Shown here: one piece after another, positions 24,316 through 36,489 of the stretch | How positions within the stretch are numbered: position 1 is the first letter of the stretch | Layout of the letters: each line of letters opens with the position of its first letter | Origin: Ehretia macrophylla | Lineage: Eukaryota > Streptophyta > Magnoliopsida > Boraginales > Ehretiaceae | DNA length: 64,000 nt | Assembly: GCA_037974665.1 (NCBI GenBank) | Contig: CM075775.1 | Span: forward strand, 29,827,732-29,891,731 | Reading direction: 5' to 3' | Program-made: the position numbers and the translations under genes | The notes under the pieces: generated by a model | The model's database searches: none | Told to the model about the DNA's origin: nothing | The model's input: only the letters and a program-made list of their open reading frames with translations

Positions 24316-24896
24316 CTGCAGGTTTAAACACAAGAAAGAGCAATAATCAGTATTTACACGTACCGTGATACAGCAAGTTAAGTCAAAAAGGGACAAGAAA
24401 GGCAGAGAGGAAGGAAAGGTGTCAAATGAACTTGCAATAAGTAAAAACAGAAGGGAAGTATAGAAGATTAGAGCAATAAAATTACCAAACAGGGAGTACA
24501 TATTAGCTTACAAACAAAAACCCCCTGGTAAGAAGTGTAAAAGGGAGTTACACGGTTTTGGTTCTCTTGGATTGCTATGAACCCCTAGAGTTAAGACGAC
24601 ATATAACCAGTAGCAGAATTTTATGAGTTAATGAGCTGGCCTCTTTTCGAACTGCACAGCCATTATTGGCAAAAGCCCCTTAAGAAGATCCATTCTAAAA
24701 TCATTTTTTGACATAGAAGAAACCCATATTATAAAATTTTGGGAACACAAAAAGCTTTTGATAAAGTGGCATGTAAGTAAGCATAATCCAGCAAAGCAAG
24801 AGGACCAATCCATCAAGGATACAACATGCACTATCAGGGAGCATGTTTTATGGCACTTTACCCTAAAAGACTAGAACTTCCATTGTCTGGTAAGTA

Positions 24897-27800
24897 CTAC
24901 ACAATTGGAAAGCTGACCAGTTTAATGTCCTCTGCAGGCCCCTCTTCGCCAATAGATGTTTCTGATAAACAGGTCGCATGGACTATCAGATCCTGAGAAA
25001 CAAGTTTGCCTGCATTTCCAGTCTTATTATGAACGGGTGGGATGTTCATGTAAACAGCACCTTTGAACATCCATTGATCCGTTTCTTGGCTGAAAAAATC
25101 TTCAAACAGCTCGCCACACAAAAAACACACACATTGACTTTCGTCTGCAGGAACCATTGGCTCATTACATTCAAATGCTTTGTTCGAACCTTCTGGAGAA
25201 CTTACAGATTTATCACTAGGCAGGCTGCACGCTGTTCCAGCAACCCAGTTGACGGAATTTGCATACCATCCCCTTGAAGGCTTATTCACATCATTATGCT
25301 CTGAACTTTTAAGTGAATGCCACTCCAAATGTCTATCAAGGCGTTCTTTTAGTTTAAGTTGAAGACCACACGAGCTGCAGCAATGCGGAAGTTCATCAAG
25401 AAGATCACTGATCACCTCTGGGTGCAACTCCCGAATAACATTTGGTCTAAACTCAAAACCAATGAGATTTTTTATCTGTGTGGCAGCGGATTGAGGTAAA
25501 GAATCAGAGGTCTTAGGAGCAGGTTTGCCTAAAGAAACCATATCAGGAGTGCATACGGAAGGAGTGACTGTGGAAACTGGACGAGAAGAATTCAGTGTTG
25601 ACGCAGTGCTTGCAATTGCAGAACTCGGTTTCTTAGGTCCAGAAGATATATGTGGCTGGACAACAGGCAGTGAATCTGATTTAGTGACTGTGGACACCGG
25701 ACGAGAAGAGTTCAGTGTTGAAGCAGGGCTTGCAATTGCAGAACTCGGTTTCTTAGGTCCAGAAGATATCTGTGGCTGGACAACCGACAGTGAATCTGAT
25801 TTAGTGACTGTAGACACTGGACGAGAAGAATTCAGTGTTGAAGCAGTGCTTGCAATTGCAGAACTCGGTTTCTTAGGTCCAGAAGATATCTGTGGCTGGA
25901 CAACAGGCAGTGAATCTGATTTAGTGACTGTGGACACTGGACGAGAAGAATTCAGTGTTGAAGCAGGGCTTGCAATTGCAGAACTCGGTTTCTTTGGTCC
26001 AGAAGATATCTGTGGCTGGACAACAGGCAGTGAATCTGATTTAGTTGCAGTTATTAATCCCTTTGCAACCAGTGAATCCAGGAGACTTGACACTGGATTA
26101 GAGATACCTTTCATCGCATCTGATGAGGAGGGTGGAAGGCCCACCGGCAATGGTGGACGATCCACCTTTCTCTGAGAAGTTGTAGAATGTGATGCATTTA
26201 ACTGGGAAGGTGGACTTGGAAAAGAGACTGGTGCACTCTGGGGCCCTGAGGATGCATATTGCGTAGGAGGGGGCCCACTGGGTAGAGGAGGCTGCACACC
26301 TGCAACCTTAGGACTCGGTTTAGGCAAGTTGCTCGTAATTGAATCGCTTTCAAGAATTCCACTCTTCATTACAGAAGCCAACAAACTACTTGCACTTAAT
26401 TGTCCGGGGGACTCTGCACTATGATGATTTGATTGGCCTGAAGAGGAATTTATCATGGTCCCAGGATTTCCAAAACCAGGAATTTGAGGCGAGTCCGGCT
26501 TGTGGGCTTGACCAGATTTGGATTCTGCAGGTTCCTGCTGTTGCTGCTGGCTGAAGCTATCATGTCTCGGTTGAAGAGAAGGCATTACAGATGAAATGGA
26601 TAAAGGAACCTGCAAAGTTTGTGAATTGGCAAGATGAGCATTCTGAGAGATTGGCAGATGTCCTGAAAAGTGAGATTTTCTTGGATCTCCACGATGCACA
26701 GTCCGTGTCTGGTCTTGCTCAGCTAAATTGTGCACTAGTTGATTAGGATTGCGAAGTGAGGGAGGACCCTGGTGCATGAGTGACACTGCGGAGGGCGATG
26801 CAGCTCCAAGAGCTTGCTGTTGTTGGCCTACAGATCCTGTGGGCCCCAATGCAGCATCTGCTGAGAACCCAAAGCCTGGGGTTTTACTGTTAACTGGGCC
26901 AATCTGTGACTGTAAAGAATTTCTGCCCATAGAATTTGACTTACTTGACAAGCCACTAAAAGAGGTAGGATAGCTTTCTGAATGACCCAAAATATTTCTC
27001 TCAGGACCCCCACGCCTCATCCCATCTGATAAATGTGGTTCCTGGGACCATGATGGTGACATTCGATGACCAAAAGCTGCTTGGCCTTTCTGTTCAATAG
27101 AAAGAGACTCAGCCGAAGCTTCACTATCAGCCCTTGAGCCAACTTCGAATGTGGTTTGCGGCTTCCGGAGATGGATTTCAAAATCCTGCACCAAGCATGT
27201 GGATATACCGTAATCATCAATTTGACAAACACTAGTTTCAAACATTGCTCAGGAACATTACATAATCTCATTAAATGCTAGAGCAAAACTAAGTAAAGAC
27301 AACATTATGAACAATAAAAATAGTTCTTGCTTCAAGAAAAAAGTTGCTGAACAGTTAATTATGTGCCCTACAATTGAAGGTATTGGCATACACAACAAAG
27401 AGTGTCATAGAGATTGAATGTGTCAGTGAGAGCCCGTCCAAACCACCCCCCAACCCAACCCAAGGACGGGAGGGGGGGAGAGAGAGAGAGAGCGGATATG
27501 AATCTCATTTCTAGTTCTCTTCAACTTATAAGTACTCCATCTGTCCTATAATTACAATACCTTCTTTCTTTGAGAAGATAATTACAATCCCTTCTCGGAA
27601 ACTAACTTGTCAAAGAAATTTGCTTTTTATGGTTTAAAAAAGTCAGAAGTTGTTGAATTGTCAAAGATGCCATCTACATTAATTTGAAGTTGCAAACTCC
27701 GTTTTTGGAATAAAGGATATCATCAGAACATGGGAAGAAATAACATACCAAGTCAGTGTAAGGGACCCTAATTGGGGCAGGCAACAAAGAACTCTACTTT

Positions 27801-30800
27801 CAAATAAAGAAAATGACAATATGTCAACCAGGTTAACTTGAGCCAAAAATTCGAAGTAAATTTTAGGCATGTCCACCAGACGTTTCATTTAAGCATCTCA
27901 CATGCAACTAATAGCAACAATAATGTGCAATCTGAAATCTAAGTCAACGAACAACTAGAAGAAGTTTCTATAGAAGCTTTTGCATTTTATTTTTGTTTCT
28001 TTGGGATCAAATCAAATTTTTGGAAGCTGCACTGAGACAAAACAATAAGGAAGCAGTATTGCTTCCAGAAAAGACCATAAGAATTGACTATAATCATTAT
28101 GATGTCATCAATGCAAATATAACTGCCATGGGTGAGGTTCTAAACTCCATCTACTCCAATAAGAATCGTGTTGTTGAATAATAACCCTACATGGGGATTA
28201 CATGATGAATCCCCAGATGATATCTCATCAAACAAAACACTATTATAATAGGCAACAGATGCAAAATATCAGGTTAGAAATTTTACCAATTTTTCAGAAT
28301 CATCACGCATCCAACGATCCTTTGCAGAACTATCAACTGCACCATAATCAGTTGATCTCGAGCTTATATCATCCCACATGAACTCCTCTTCCTCAGAGTT
28401 CTTCCAGCTCCTACTTAGGTCACTACTATTTCTATTAGCAACATCAGACACTGGATGTACAAGTGTGTCAGAGGATTTGTGAGCCAAAAAGCTTTGATAT
28501 CCATGCTTATTGTCAAAACCATTTCGTTGGTTAGAAATGGCCCCTGCAACACTGGTGCCAGAATCATACCAAGGTTTGTCAAATCCATGCTCCTTATATT
28601 TTTCACCCGCTCTTCCTACTCCTAAACCTGGGTGTTTCGATACGTCAAAATCATAATCAGACTCTCCATATGCTGTACTGATGTTTTTGTCACGAACGGG
28701 CTCACTCAGTTGTTCTCGATGAACACGCTGAATATTCTGCAGTTTTACAAATATGTGAGCCTATTCATCATCAAAAACAAAGTATAATAAACATCCCAAA
28801 GTCATATCTGAAGGTGTACCTTAACAGGAGGATCAGCCCATGGTCTTCCAGAACTAACACTTGGTGTTCTATCCAGTCCATCAGAATCTTCAGGTGAGTT
28901 ACTTAGCGTTCCACTTATATTACCAGCAGCTCCTTTTACCTACATCAAGATACCACACAGATGAAGAGAGAGTAAAATGTGAATGCGATCATTAAAAGCA
29001 CCTAATACGAAATAATAATTTAGTTTTCTTCTAACTTAAAACATCAAGAAATGTGTTCAAGCAGTGACTTAATGATCTAGGATTTCAGCCTGCAAAGTGT
29101 ATCTTTACTCGGAAACATCCACACGAAAAATCCTATATACATTTGCAATTGTTAAAACTTAAGAATGATTTTCCCGGTTTTGTAGATGGAATAATACTTA
29201 ATGCATCAAAGATAACAGTAATAAAGATAGGTGCCTCTGTTTTTATGATGTTATGATCTTTTGCTTGATATAAGAAAATAACAACTAGGTTGTAAGGAGC
29301 ATCAATCAACATGAGCCCCACCCCACCTGACCCACCGGACCACCAAAATTGAAAAGAGATGTTACCCTAGTTGACTGCTGGAGACGCTGCCTCGCTTCTA
29401 AATATTTGGGATTCACGTGAATGCTGTGTGCAGGTCGCTGAGCCTGTGAATCAGGTCTTGCAGCTGCAGTTCCTGATGATGAACCATTCACAGCAGTGCC
29501 AAATCCAAGTTCCTTCTCAATGATCTGCAGCGACTGAGGAGGGAACACTCCTTTCCAAGTTCCGAAAAGGTGCCTCATGCCAGAATGAATTGATGGATCT
29601 ACCTGTCTGTATGCCTTGCAGAACACCTGATATATAGTACCAGAGAGACAATAAACAAGTTTCAGAAAACACATTTCAAGCATGAAAAAGCAATGAAGGT
29701 GGACAAGAATACACTTTAACAGCAATATTTCCCCAAGAAGTTAGGGAGAATTAAGAAAGAAAGGTGTGCCCTGATTGTTGTATTCATTTTCTTAATGGTA
29801 AATATCCATTAATAAGGCACAAATTAAGAGATCAATGGACAGTGTGAGCTAGAGGAGTTCTGATGGTGAAAGGGAAATATTTGTTAACTTGCATGGCCCA
29901 AAAGAGAAACCAAAGGAAAAAATAAACAAAAATAAAAATAAAAATTAGAGGAATCAAAGGCTGACCTCAGGTAGCCTAGCCGCAAAGTATTTTATGTAAT
30001 CCCTCCCAATATTCTTCACAATACTATCCAAAAGATAGAGAGACGGCAGCTTTTGCTCTCTAGGTACCTGGAAATCATTTGTAGGTCAGATCAATATGCT
30101 TTTGCAACATTATTAAAGCCTAAAGATTACTACGTGTATCAATATTTCCCAAAGAATATAGGGAGGCAAAGATATGAGCATATCAAGAGAGAACACTTCA
30201 TCTCAAGATAGACATACAAGTAAAAATGAAAAGTATGCCAGGGGAAATGCCAGATATCCTGTTCTCCAGAATTTTTTGAATGATGACATAGATACAACGA
30301 ACAATTCTATATGGAGATGCAAACAATAACCCTAATAGGAAACTCCTCAGGCATTATTGGAGGAAAGGGTGATACAAAAGCCCTTGCTCCAGAGACCAGT
30401 ATAAATGACAGTAATGCATTTCTCGAAGCTCATTCCAACTAATATTGTATGACAAGAACAATGCGGTCATCCAAGTTGGAAGTATCCGACAAGTATACCT
30501 GCTTCAGGATCACAATAGACACAAAATACAAAAAATGAATAAAACGTTTTAGGCTACTCATATGATTATAGTAGAATAAGACAAATTGCAACAGATCCTG
30601 AACTCCATTTAATACACTGATAATTTCAATTCATTCTCCATTTGGCCACTCCAATTTTATGTACCATTCAGAAAGCAACTCTTCTTTGCTGGTTTCACAA
30701 GTGTGAATATCTTCCTCAAGAAGCAAGTAGTATCAGAAGGATAAATTAATAATGGAACAATTGTACAGAGAGAGAGCTTATGCTACACTTAATAACTTCT

Positions 30801-32324
30801 TCAGCTAGTATTATCACAGTTATCCGGTCTCACATGATAACGATACACTTTTCAACTACTAGGCAGGTGAGGTTAACTTCTGAAATTACATTGACGGGAC
30901 AAACTTTAATAAATAACTAGTAAAAGATTAGCAGAAAGATGCATGGCTTCTTGAAGTCAATCGTTCCCCTCTTTGAAGTCTGTAGTAATCAAACACGTGC
31001 AGAGCAACGTACACCAAAGTAAAGGAGTCACTCTAGCCAATCTTGCAGAGGCCCCGAATAAATATGACCCATCAAAAAAAAGAACTTTTCTATGAAACAC
31101 TCCACTCTTTAGAAAAAGAACCTATGATCATGGACTGTCCAAATACACAAGCCCAAACCTCCCCACAAAGAAGATAAGCACTACTTTGTCTGAAAAGAAC
31201 ATTGCAACCTCTCTGGTCGTCGTAAAACGAAGGTTTAATAAAAAATTGTGATCATGGATTGTCCGAAATTCCCAAGCTCAAACTTCTTGGTAAAGCAGTT
31301 ACGCAATACTTTGTGTGAACAGAATGTAGTTTATCTGTGTTAAAGGAAACATCACCATAGAGATGGAACTTCAGTGTCAGATTTTGAACTGCACCATAAA
31401 AATAAAATAAAAAAAATAGAATGCCATTAAGCCATACGAATGCCAGCTCGATGCTCAAAAAGTCCTGGAAATTCTATGAATCAATTCTATCAAAGAAATT
31501 CTTTAGATCCGTGTCATTGATTATGGGAACCATGTTTGAACAGGTAATTCCACTATGGCAAGTGTTATAAGTCAAGAACAAAACAATGGCATCGATTGAG
31601 TGAATGAAATCCCACAAGACAATCTTCATTGATACAAAGCAATTAGCATTCACACATCTCAAGAAAATTGATAACAAAAGGCGCTGATTCAGCTTTTATG
31701 CGATAATACTCAAAAATTCACATGCTCGAGAAAGAAACCAATTGGCATCAGAACCATCCAATAATCCATTACGTAGAGCTAAAGATTTTACAATTAGCAT
31801 CCTATTTTCATTCTCGCATCTAATCAACTACAACTACTCTTTAACAGTCGAAAAAACTTGAAACTTTTTTTCATTTCTCATCCAATTTCTAATACAATAT
31901 GAAGTATCATAGCATTAACAGATGTTAAAACCGAGATCACCTCAAGAATATTCGCGCAGATGATTGCAGCAATGCCCTTGGCAGCGTGTGAATTTTCGCC
32001 GGCAATAATAGTCAAATTCGTAATTATCGGTTTTGAATTGAAAGTCAGCTCAGCCAACGCCTTCTTATACTGGCTCACCAGCTCCTGATGCTGTTGCTGT
32101 TGATATGGTCCACGTACTGAATCGCTACTCTCGGAATCCCTCTCTCTTTCACTGGCTCGTATTCGCGAACCCGAGCCAGAAGCCACCTGCCGTTGAGCAA
32201 AACTCCTCCCATTGGAGGGCACCGCAGCCGCCGTCATCACTGCGGCATCTTCGGCTAATCTAGGCTTCTTCAACCCTGGCTCTCTCGATCTATCGAATGG
32301 CCTACGTGAACTCTCCATTTCCAT
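24897..32324 (-). CDS. PCFS4-like: PCF11/PCFS4-like pre-mRNA cleavage complex factor
   Basis: It is a cleavage factor II-type subunit that in eukaryotes binds the RNA polymerase II C-terminal tail and couples 3'-end cleavage to termination in the nucleus. Arabidopsis PCFS4 is known to affect alternative polyadenylation and flowering. Six exons on the minus strand: 31941-32324, 29966-30067, 29366-29626, 28820-28939, 28287-28736 and 24897-27185, all phase 0 with GT-AG introns, give 1,201 residues. Residues about 79-208 form the CTD-interaction domain ([60 protein letters not shown]). The middle is Gln/Pro/Ser-rich and disordered, with four 40-residue repeats at about 821-980. The C-terminus has the conserved [14 protein letters not shown], a C2H2-type finger ([20 protein letters not shown]), [12 protein letters not shown] and a second CVCFLCGE finger. 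It is longer than Arabidopsis PCFS4. The ATG was chosen at 32324, since the codon upstream is GTG. The C-terminus may be alternatively spliced. The family call is firm. Confidence 0.93.
25564..26043. repeat. Four 120-bp in-frame tandem repeats in the PCF11-like gene
   Basis: Four exact-length head-to-tail copies (25564, 25684, 25804 and 25924, each 120 bp) encode [20 protein letters not shown] and [20 protein letters not shown] on the minus strand. By eye, neighbouring copies differ at about 3-8 of 120 positions, so the expansion is recent. A partial related unit follows the preceding [14 protein letters not shown] segment. Confidence 0.95.
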
Positions 32325-32351
32325 CACTATTAATTAAAAAACCATTACAAC

Positions 32352-32374
32352 AAAACCCTAACCCTAACCCTAAT
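32352..32374 (-). promoter_or_regulatory. Telo boxes in the PCF11-like leader
   Basis: Plus-strand AAAACCCTAACCCTAACCCT lies just upstream of the ATG on the gene's 5' side. A further AAACCCTA-type box occurs on the gene strand at 32651-32660. Telo boxes are common near transcription starts of plant housekeeping genes. Confidence 0.6.
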
Positions 32375-32617
32375 TTTCATCTAATCAATGTTACAAAAAT
32401 ACAAATCCAAAAACACTCAAAAATAAAATTCAAAAAAAATAGAATATAAATCACTTATTATCTGATATGAATGAGTAGTACATACAGCAAAATTTGGTGT
32501 ACGCACATACAGAGAAACAAATCAAAAAAACAAAAAACACATGCGACAATTTTTTTCGTTAATACAAAGTTGATTGACGAGAGATGACAGATGTGAGCTC
32601 AGCTGAGGAGGGTGTAG

Positions 32618-32653
32618 TGAGGGTGAGGGGGGGGGGGGGGTGGGGGGGGTAGG
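32618..32653. promoter_or_regulatory. G-tract (plus strand) / C-tract (gene strand), G4-capable
   Basis: Consecutive runs GGGTGAGG, thirteen Gs, T, eight Gs, TAGGG on the plus strand, within the presumed leader of the minus-strand PCF11-like gene. Four or more G-runs meet the simple G-quadruplex pattern on the template side. Confidence 0.6.
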
Positions 32654-32693
32654 GTTTTTTGAAGATTGGTTCGAGTGATTTGTGAAACCGGCC

Positions 32694-32702
32694 TTTATAT
32701 AA
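32694..32702 (-). promoter_or_regulatory. TATA box of the PCF11-like gene
   Basis: The minus strand reads TTATATAAA about 370 bp before the ATG, placing the start of a long leader just before the C-tract. No other candidate lies nearer, apart from AT repeats at 32763-32790 further upstream. Confidence 0.5.
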
Positions 32703-32829
32703 TGTGTGTGTTGGGTGTGAAAAAAAAGGCTTGTAGTTTTGGTATACAGACATACAGACATGTATATATATATAGGCATATATGTATATATCCCATTATT
32801 ATTGGTTGGGACCAGTGTGGGAGAGAGGG

Positions 32830-35320
32830 ACAAGATCGAGCGGCGTGGACGACGATTAGATTTTGGAGGCTGTTGGGCCGCGGTGGCCTTGGGCTTTATA
32901 GATTACATGGGCTGATACCTGGGTGAGTATATTGGGCCGACTTATTAAGAAAACAATTATTTGGTAATGTCAGGCGCTATTGCATTGTTTGTCCTAATAA
33001 TGGGCTTTCTGAGCTCATCCGCATATGATCGAAGAAAAAAAGTTGAAGTTTCTTATAACAAGTGCCATTTTTCAGCCTTAGTCCATCAAATAAGGGTTGA
33101 GACGTAATTTTTAAACATAAGAATGGGAATAAAGAGGACATGAAAAATATATTAATAGGAGGTTCACTGTCTCATTTCTTTTCAATTCGACAACAGTACG
33201 ACACCTTCACTCAAAACTACCATCAAACATAACTGACATGAAAACATATCGATGCGAACACCTTTGTTTCTAAAATTTTGTTTGTATCAATCCATTCGCT
33301 TGAATTATCATGTGGATTTTGGAGATTGTAGTTGTCTTCCTCTATTGGGTAGCTTTGTATTTGTTTTTGTTCCTGTTTTTTTGTGGGGGGTGAGAGATGC
33401 CTAGTATGCTTTGGATTGTACCCATTTGTTTGTTCTGGTATATTGATTTGGGCTCCCTATAGAGTATTGTTTAGCTTATTTCTCCTTTGGACTTATCCAA
33501 TTTAGTTATGATATACTTGATAACAACAACAACAAAAAAAAGTATTATTGATCAAAGAGTTGATTCGAATTTTTACGAGGTAAATACTTCTTTATTTGAA
33601 CATAAAGTTATGGCTTTAGCTTGAGTTAACCAATTGGTTGTGTTTTTCTAACATCACTAAACAGTCAAATAAAATGTGATTATTAACTCTTCAATTGTTC
33701 ATTGCTCTTTCTGAATTTTTTAAGTATGAATAACTTTTTAGATGATTGAAAAATTTGCCATGACTAGGCTAACTTCCTCGTGTATATAGTCTAATTTTTT
33801 CATCGTTTCTATTCATGTCAAGGAGCGAAAAAGAAAATGTATTTCTATTGTATCTTGATCTTTTCTAGCTATCCTGATTCATTGAAGTGAAAAGAATATA
33901 TGTATTTCTATTGTATTTTGAGTTTTTCTATCTTGATTCTTTGAAGCGCTTACCATCATCAAAATTTGCGTTCTTTTATCCAACTCAAAAAAATAAAGTA
34001 TCGAGCTTCGTCTTGGTATTCTCTTATACTGGACCAACCAAATCAGCCAGCATCTCTAATGGGTTTTAGCCCACGGCTTCAGACCCTCAGCAAACCCTAG
34101 AAACGCACTGATTAAGGTCTCAATGTCTCTTCCCTTTCATTGGTGAGTTTAATTTTTTCTATTAATATTGTTTTCTTATTTCCATAACTAATCTTAAGGA
34201 TGGGTGCTCAATTTCATTACAATGAAAACCCTTCAACAATTTTATTTTGAGTAAAATTTTCTTGACACCCACAAATGGAAGAATCAAAATAGAGTTTGAA
34301 AAATGTGCTCGAAACTCGTAATTTTTTATTTGAGACAATATATAATAGAACTAGGTCCGTTCCTTTTTCAGAGCAAGATCCGACCTTTTCTTGGAGTCTT
34401 AACTTCACACACCAACTTTTTTTTTTTTTAATTCATTTTGAAGTTGTTGGCTTCATTTCTTATTCTTTTTATAGTTTTCGAATTATTTGTGCATAGTTTT
34501 AAGCATGAAAAATAGTGAGTTTTTAAACTTATTTGAAACCTTTTATGTTGGTAGGTTGAAGAAAAATGTATTTAATGAAGTATTAACTGAAATTTGTTAT
34601 CTCAAGACAAAAAATTCAATAAAATATAGTATTAGACCACTCGAGACAGGTGGTAAAACTTCAGGAATTTTTCTCTTAAAACTAATTGTAGTAATGGGCA
34701 ACGGTTGAGTCATTTTGGGCTACATTTTTCATAAACATATTTATATTTAAGGTATTTTTTAAATTAAAATTAATTTAATCTTAAAAAAATAATCCATATA
34801 TAGTACTAAATTGTTTATTTTTGGTTTCTACTAAATTATAATCCTCGGTCGGGCTCTGGGGGTGAACATAATTTGCGTAAACAATGCTTTAATGCTTTAA
34901 TTTGGTTACTCTTATACCTTAATAATGCTGCTAAAACTTATAAAGCATGTGTAATTTGCTGTGTAGGGGAGCTGTTTGAATGAGGTAAGCTGATGTTGTG
35001 TGTTAAAATAATAATTTAGATTTACCATTTAAGAACGGTCCGGTGCCTAACACTTCCACGCACACCACAAGTACTCATACAAGACCAAAGGCATAAATAT
35101 TTGAGAGTTAATGGGAGTCGCAATCTCAAAAAAAATTGAAAACTTAACTCTTTTATAAATAAAAAAAAATTAAAAATATCCGTCTTTTTAGTTAAAAGAT
35201 TAGTTAGCTCCTATTGGAAAAAATATATATTCATATAACTAAAAGATTATGTGTTATACCCCTACGAGAAAATTTGAATCTGTTACGATACAAGACCAAA
35301 CAATCTCTACCACAATCGCC
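32830..35320. other. Intergenic DNA
   Basis: Nothing firm. At 34092-34144 a telo box AAACCCTAG, then ATGTCTCTTCCCTTTCATTG and a GTGAGT donor look like an orphan first exon (MSLPFHW), but no second exon was found. The rest is AT-rich. Confidence 0.4.
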
Positions 35321-35329
35321 ATTTTTGCC

Positions 35330-35765
35330 ACTTCACCCGATTCCACCACACCAGCGCTGCTTATTGACAGCCGTGTCTAAGTTCACTAAGAATGTTTGGC
35401 TGGGGGCTGGGGATTAAATGGTGATCCTCTCTGCATCTTTTGTCAAAAGGGATTGAGTCCAAGAATATCTTTATTTTGAGTGTAATTTCTTGAGAAGGAT
35501 ATGGAGAAAGGGAATCAGATTGCTCAAGGGACTATATTCTATAAAATTTGATCAGATGGCTATCGAAAGAAATAGAAGACTGCATGATGGAGGTTGTCTC
35601 ACGAAGGATTAAATCTTTAACTGTATTGGTTTTTATGTAAAGAATAAACTTAATTTTGATAAGGAATTTAGGAAAAATAGCTTAAATAGATTCATATGTA
35701 ATGCAGTGTTGATGATAGTCCTGGCATAGTTTGCATACCTTTTTATTAAAGCTTAGCGATAATAA
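35330..35765 (+). mobile_element. LINE 3'-end fragment, frameshifted
   Basis: Pieces in different frames resemble the zf-RVT end of plant LINE ORF2: CIFCQKGIESKNIF near 35430, then MAIERNRRLHDGG near 35552-35600 (the ERN-R-H signature also seen at 5.7 kb), then NKLNFDKEFRKNSLNRFICN. A purine-rich tail follows at about 35800. Several frame breaks; nonfunctional. Confidence 0.6.
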
Positions 35766-36198
35766 TTACTTATTTATATTAATGGAATTCTCACTATCCA
35801 AGAAGAAGAAAGAAAAAAAGAAAAAAGAAAAAAGGATGATGAAGTTGGTGTTTTACCATACATTTTTTTTTTTGGGTCAAGTCTACACGAAAATTTGAAG
35901 CCTTTGGACTCGGGAGATTTCAATTAGCTCCATTAGCTCATTTTGTTTTTTTGTTGAAATTTTCATCAAAGTACTACTATTTTTCTTTTGTTTTTGATTT
36001 AAGAAATACTTAAATTATACAACACATATCAAAAGATATCTATCACAATAATTGATCTGGAATCTCTTACACTCACAATAAAAAATATAACATTAGATCA
36101 AAGCCTCGGTCATATATATTGGAAGTATTTGCTTTTCGTTTAAACATATTTTTTATTTGCGAACTAATTCATGTCAATGCTTTTTTTCCCATTTGCCA

Positions 36199-36285
36199 GG
36201 AAATATATTTATGTTAAAAAGATAAAATATAAACACTCAAAGGCCCAAATATGAACAGAAATCAGGCCTAAAAAGAGTTGGAAAA
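36199..36285. repeat. Segmental duplication, copy 1 (left part)
   Basis: It matches 38012-38092 closely (TTATGTTAAAAAGATAAA, AACACTCAAAGGCCCAAATA, TGAACAGAAAT). Copy 1 resumes at about 36864-36960, matching 38092-38165 (AAGCGTCACACAATA, CTGATGCAA). About 580 bp in copy 1, containing a SINE, has no counterpart in copy 2. Confidence 0.8.
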
Positions 36286-36350
36286 AAACTGGGCTAAGCC
36301 CAGAATAATTAAAGGAGATGAAAAGTTACTCTGCAGAGAAAACTTAACAA

Positions 36351-36478
36351 AGCGCCACTAAAGCTTTGGTCTAAAGGTATGTAACTCGTTATGTATACGA
36401 AATGTTACTAGTTTAAGTCTCGCTAGTCACATTGTATGACTTTAGATTTCACTTGAATTAAAAAATAAATAAATAAAT
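36351..36478 (+). mobile_element. tRNA-derived SINE with 11-bp target duplication
   Basis: A 128-bp element with an A-box-like TTGGTCTAAAGG about 15 bp in and a B-box-like GTTTAAGTCTC about 50 bp further on, the spacing of a tRNA-derived Pol III promoter. It ends in an (AAAT)n tail. A perfect 11-bp duplication AAACTTAACAA flanks it (36340-36350, 36479-36489). The perfect duplication suggests a fairly recent insertion. Confidence 0.88.
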
Positions 36479-36489
36479 AAACTTAACAA

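Noticed and set aside
25525-26175. 216-codon open frame on the plus strand with repeats ([10 protein letters not shown]...)
   Set aside because: It is the antisense shadow of the four 120-bp repeats in the PCF11-like coding exon; a 120-bp unit without stops stays open when repeated.
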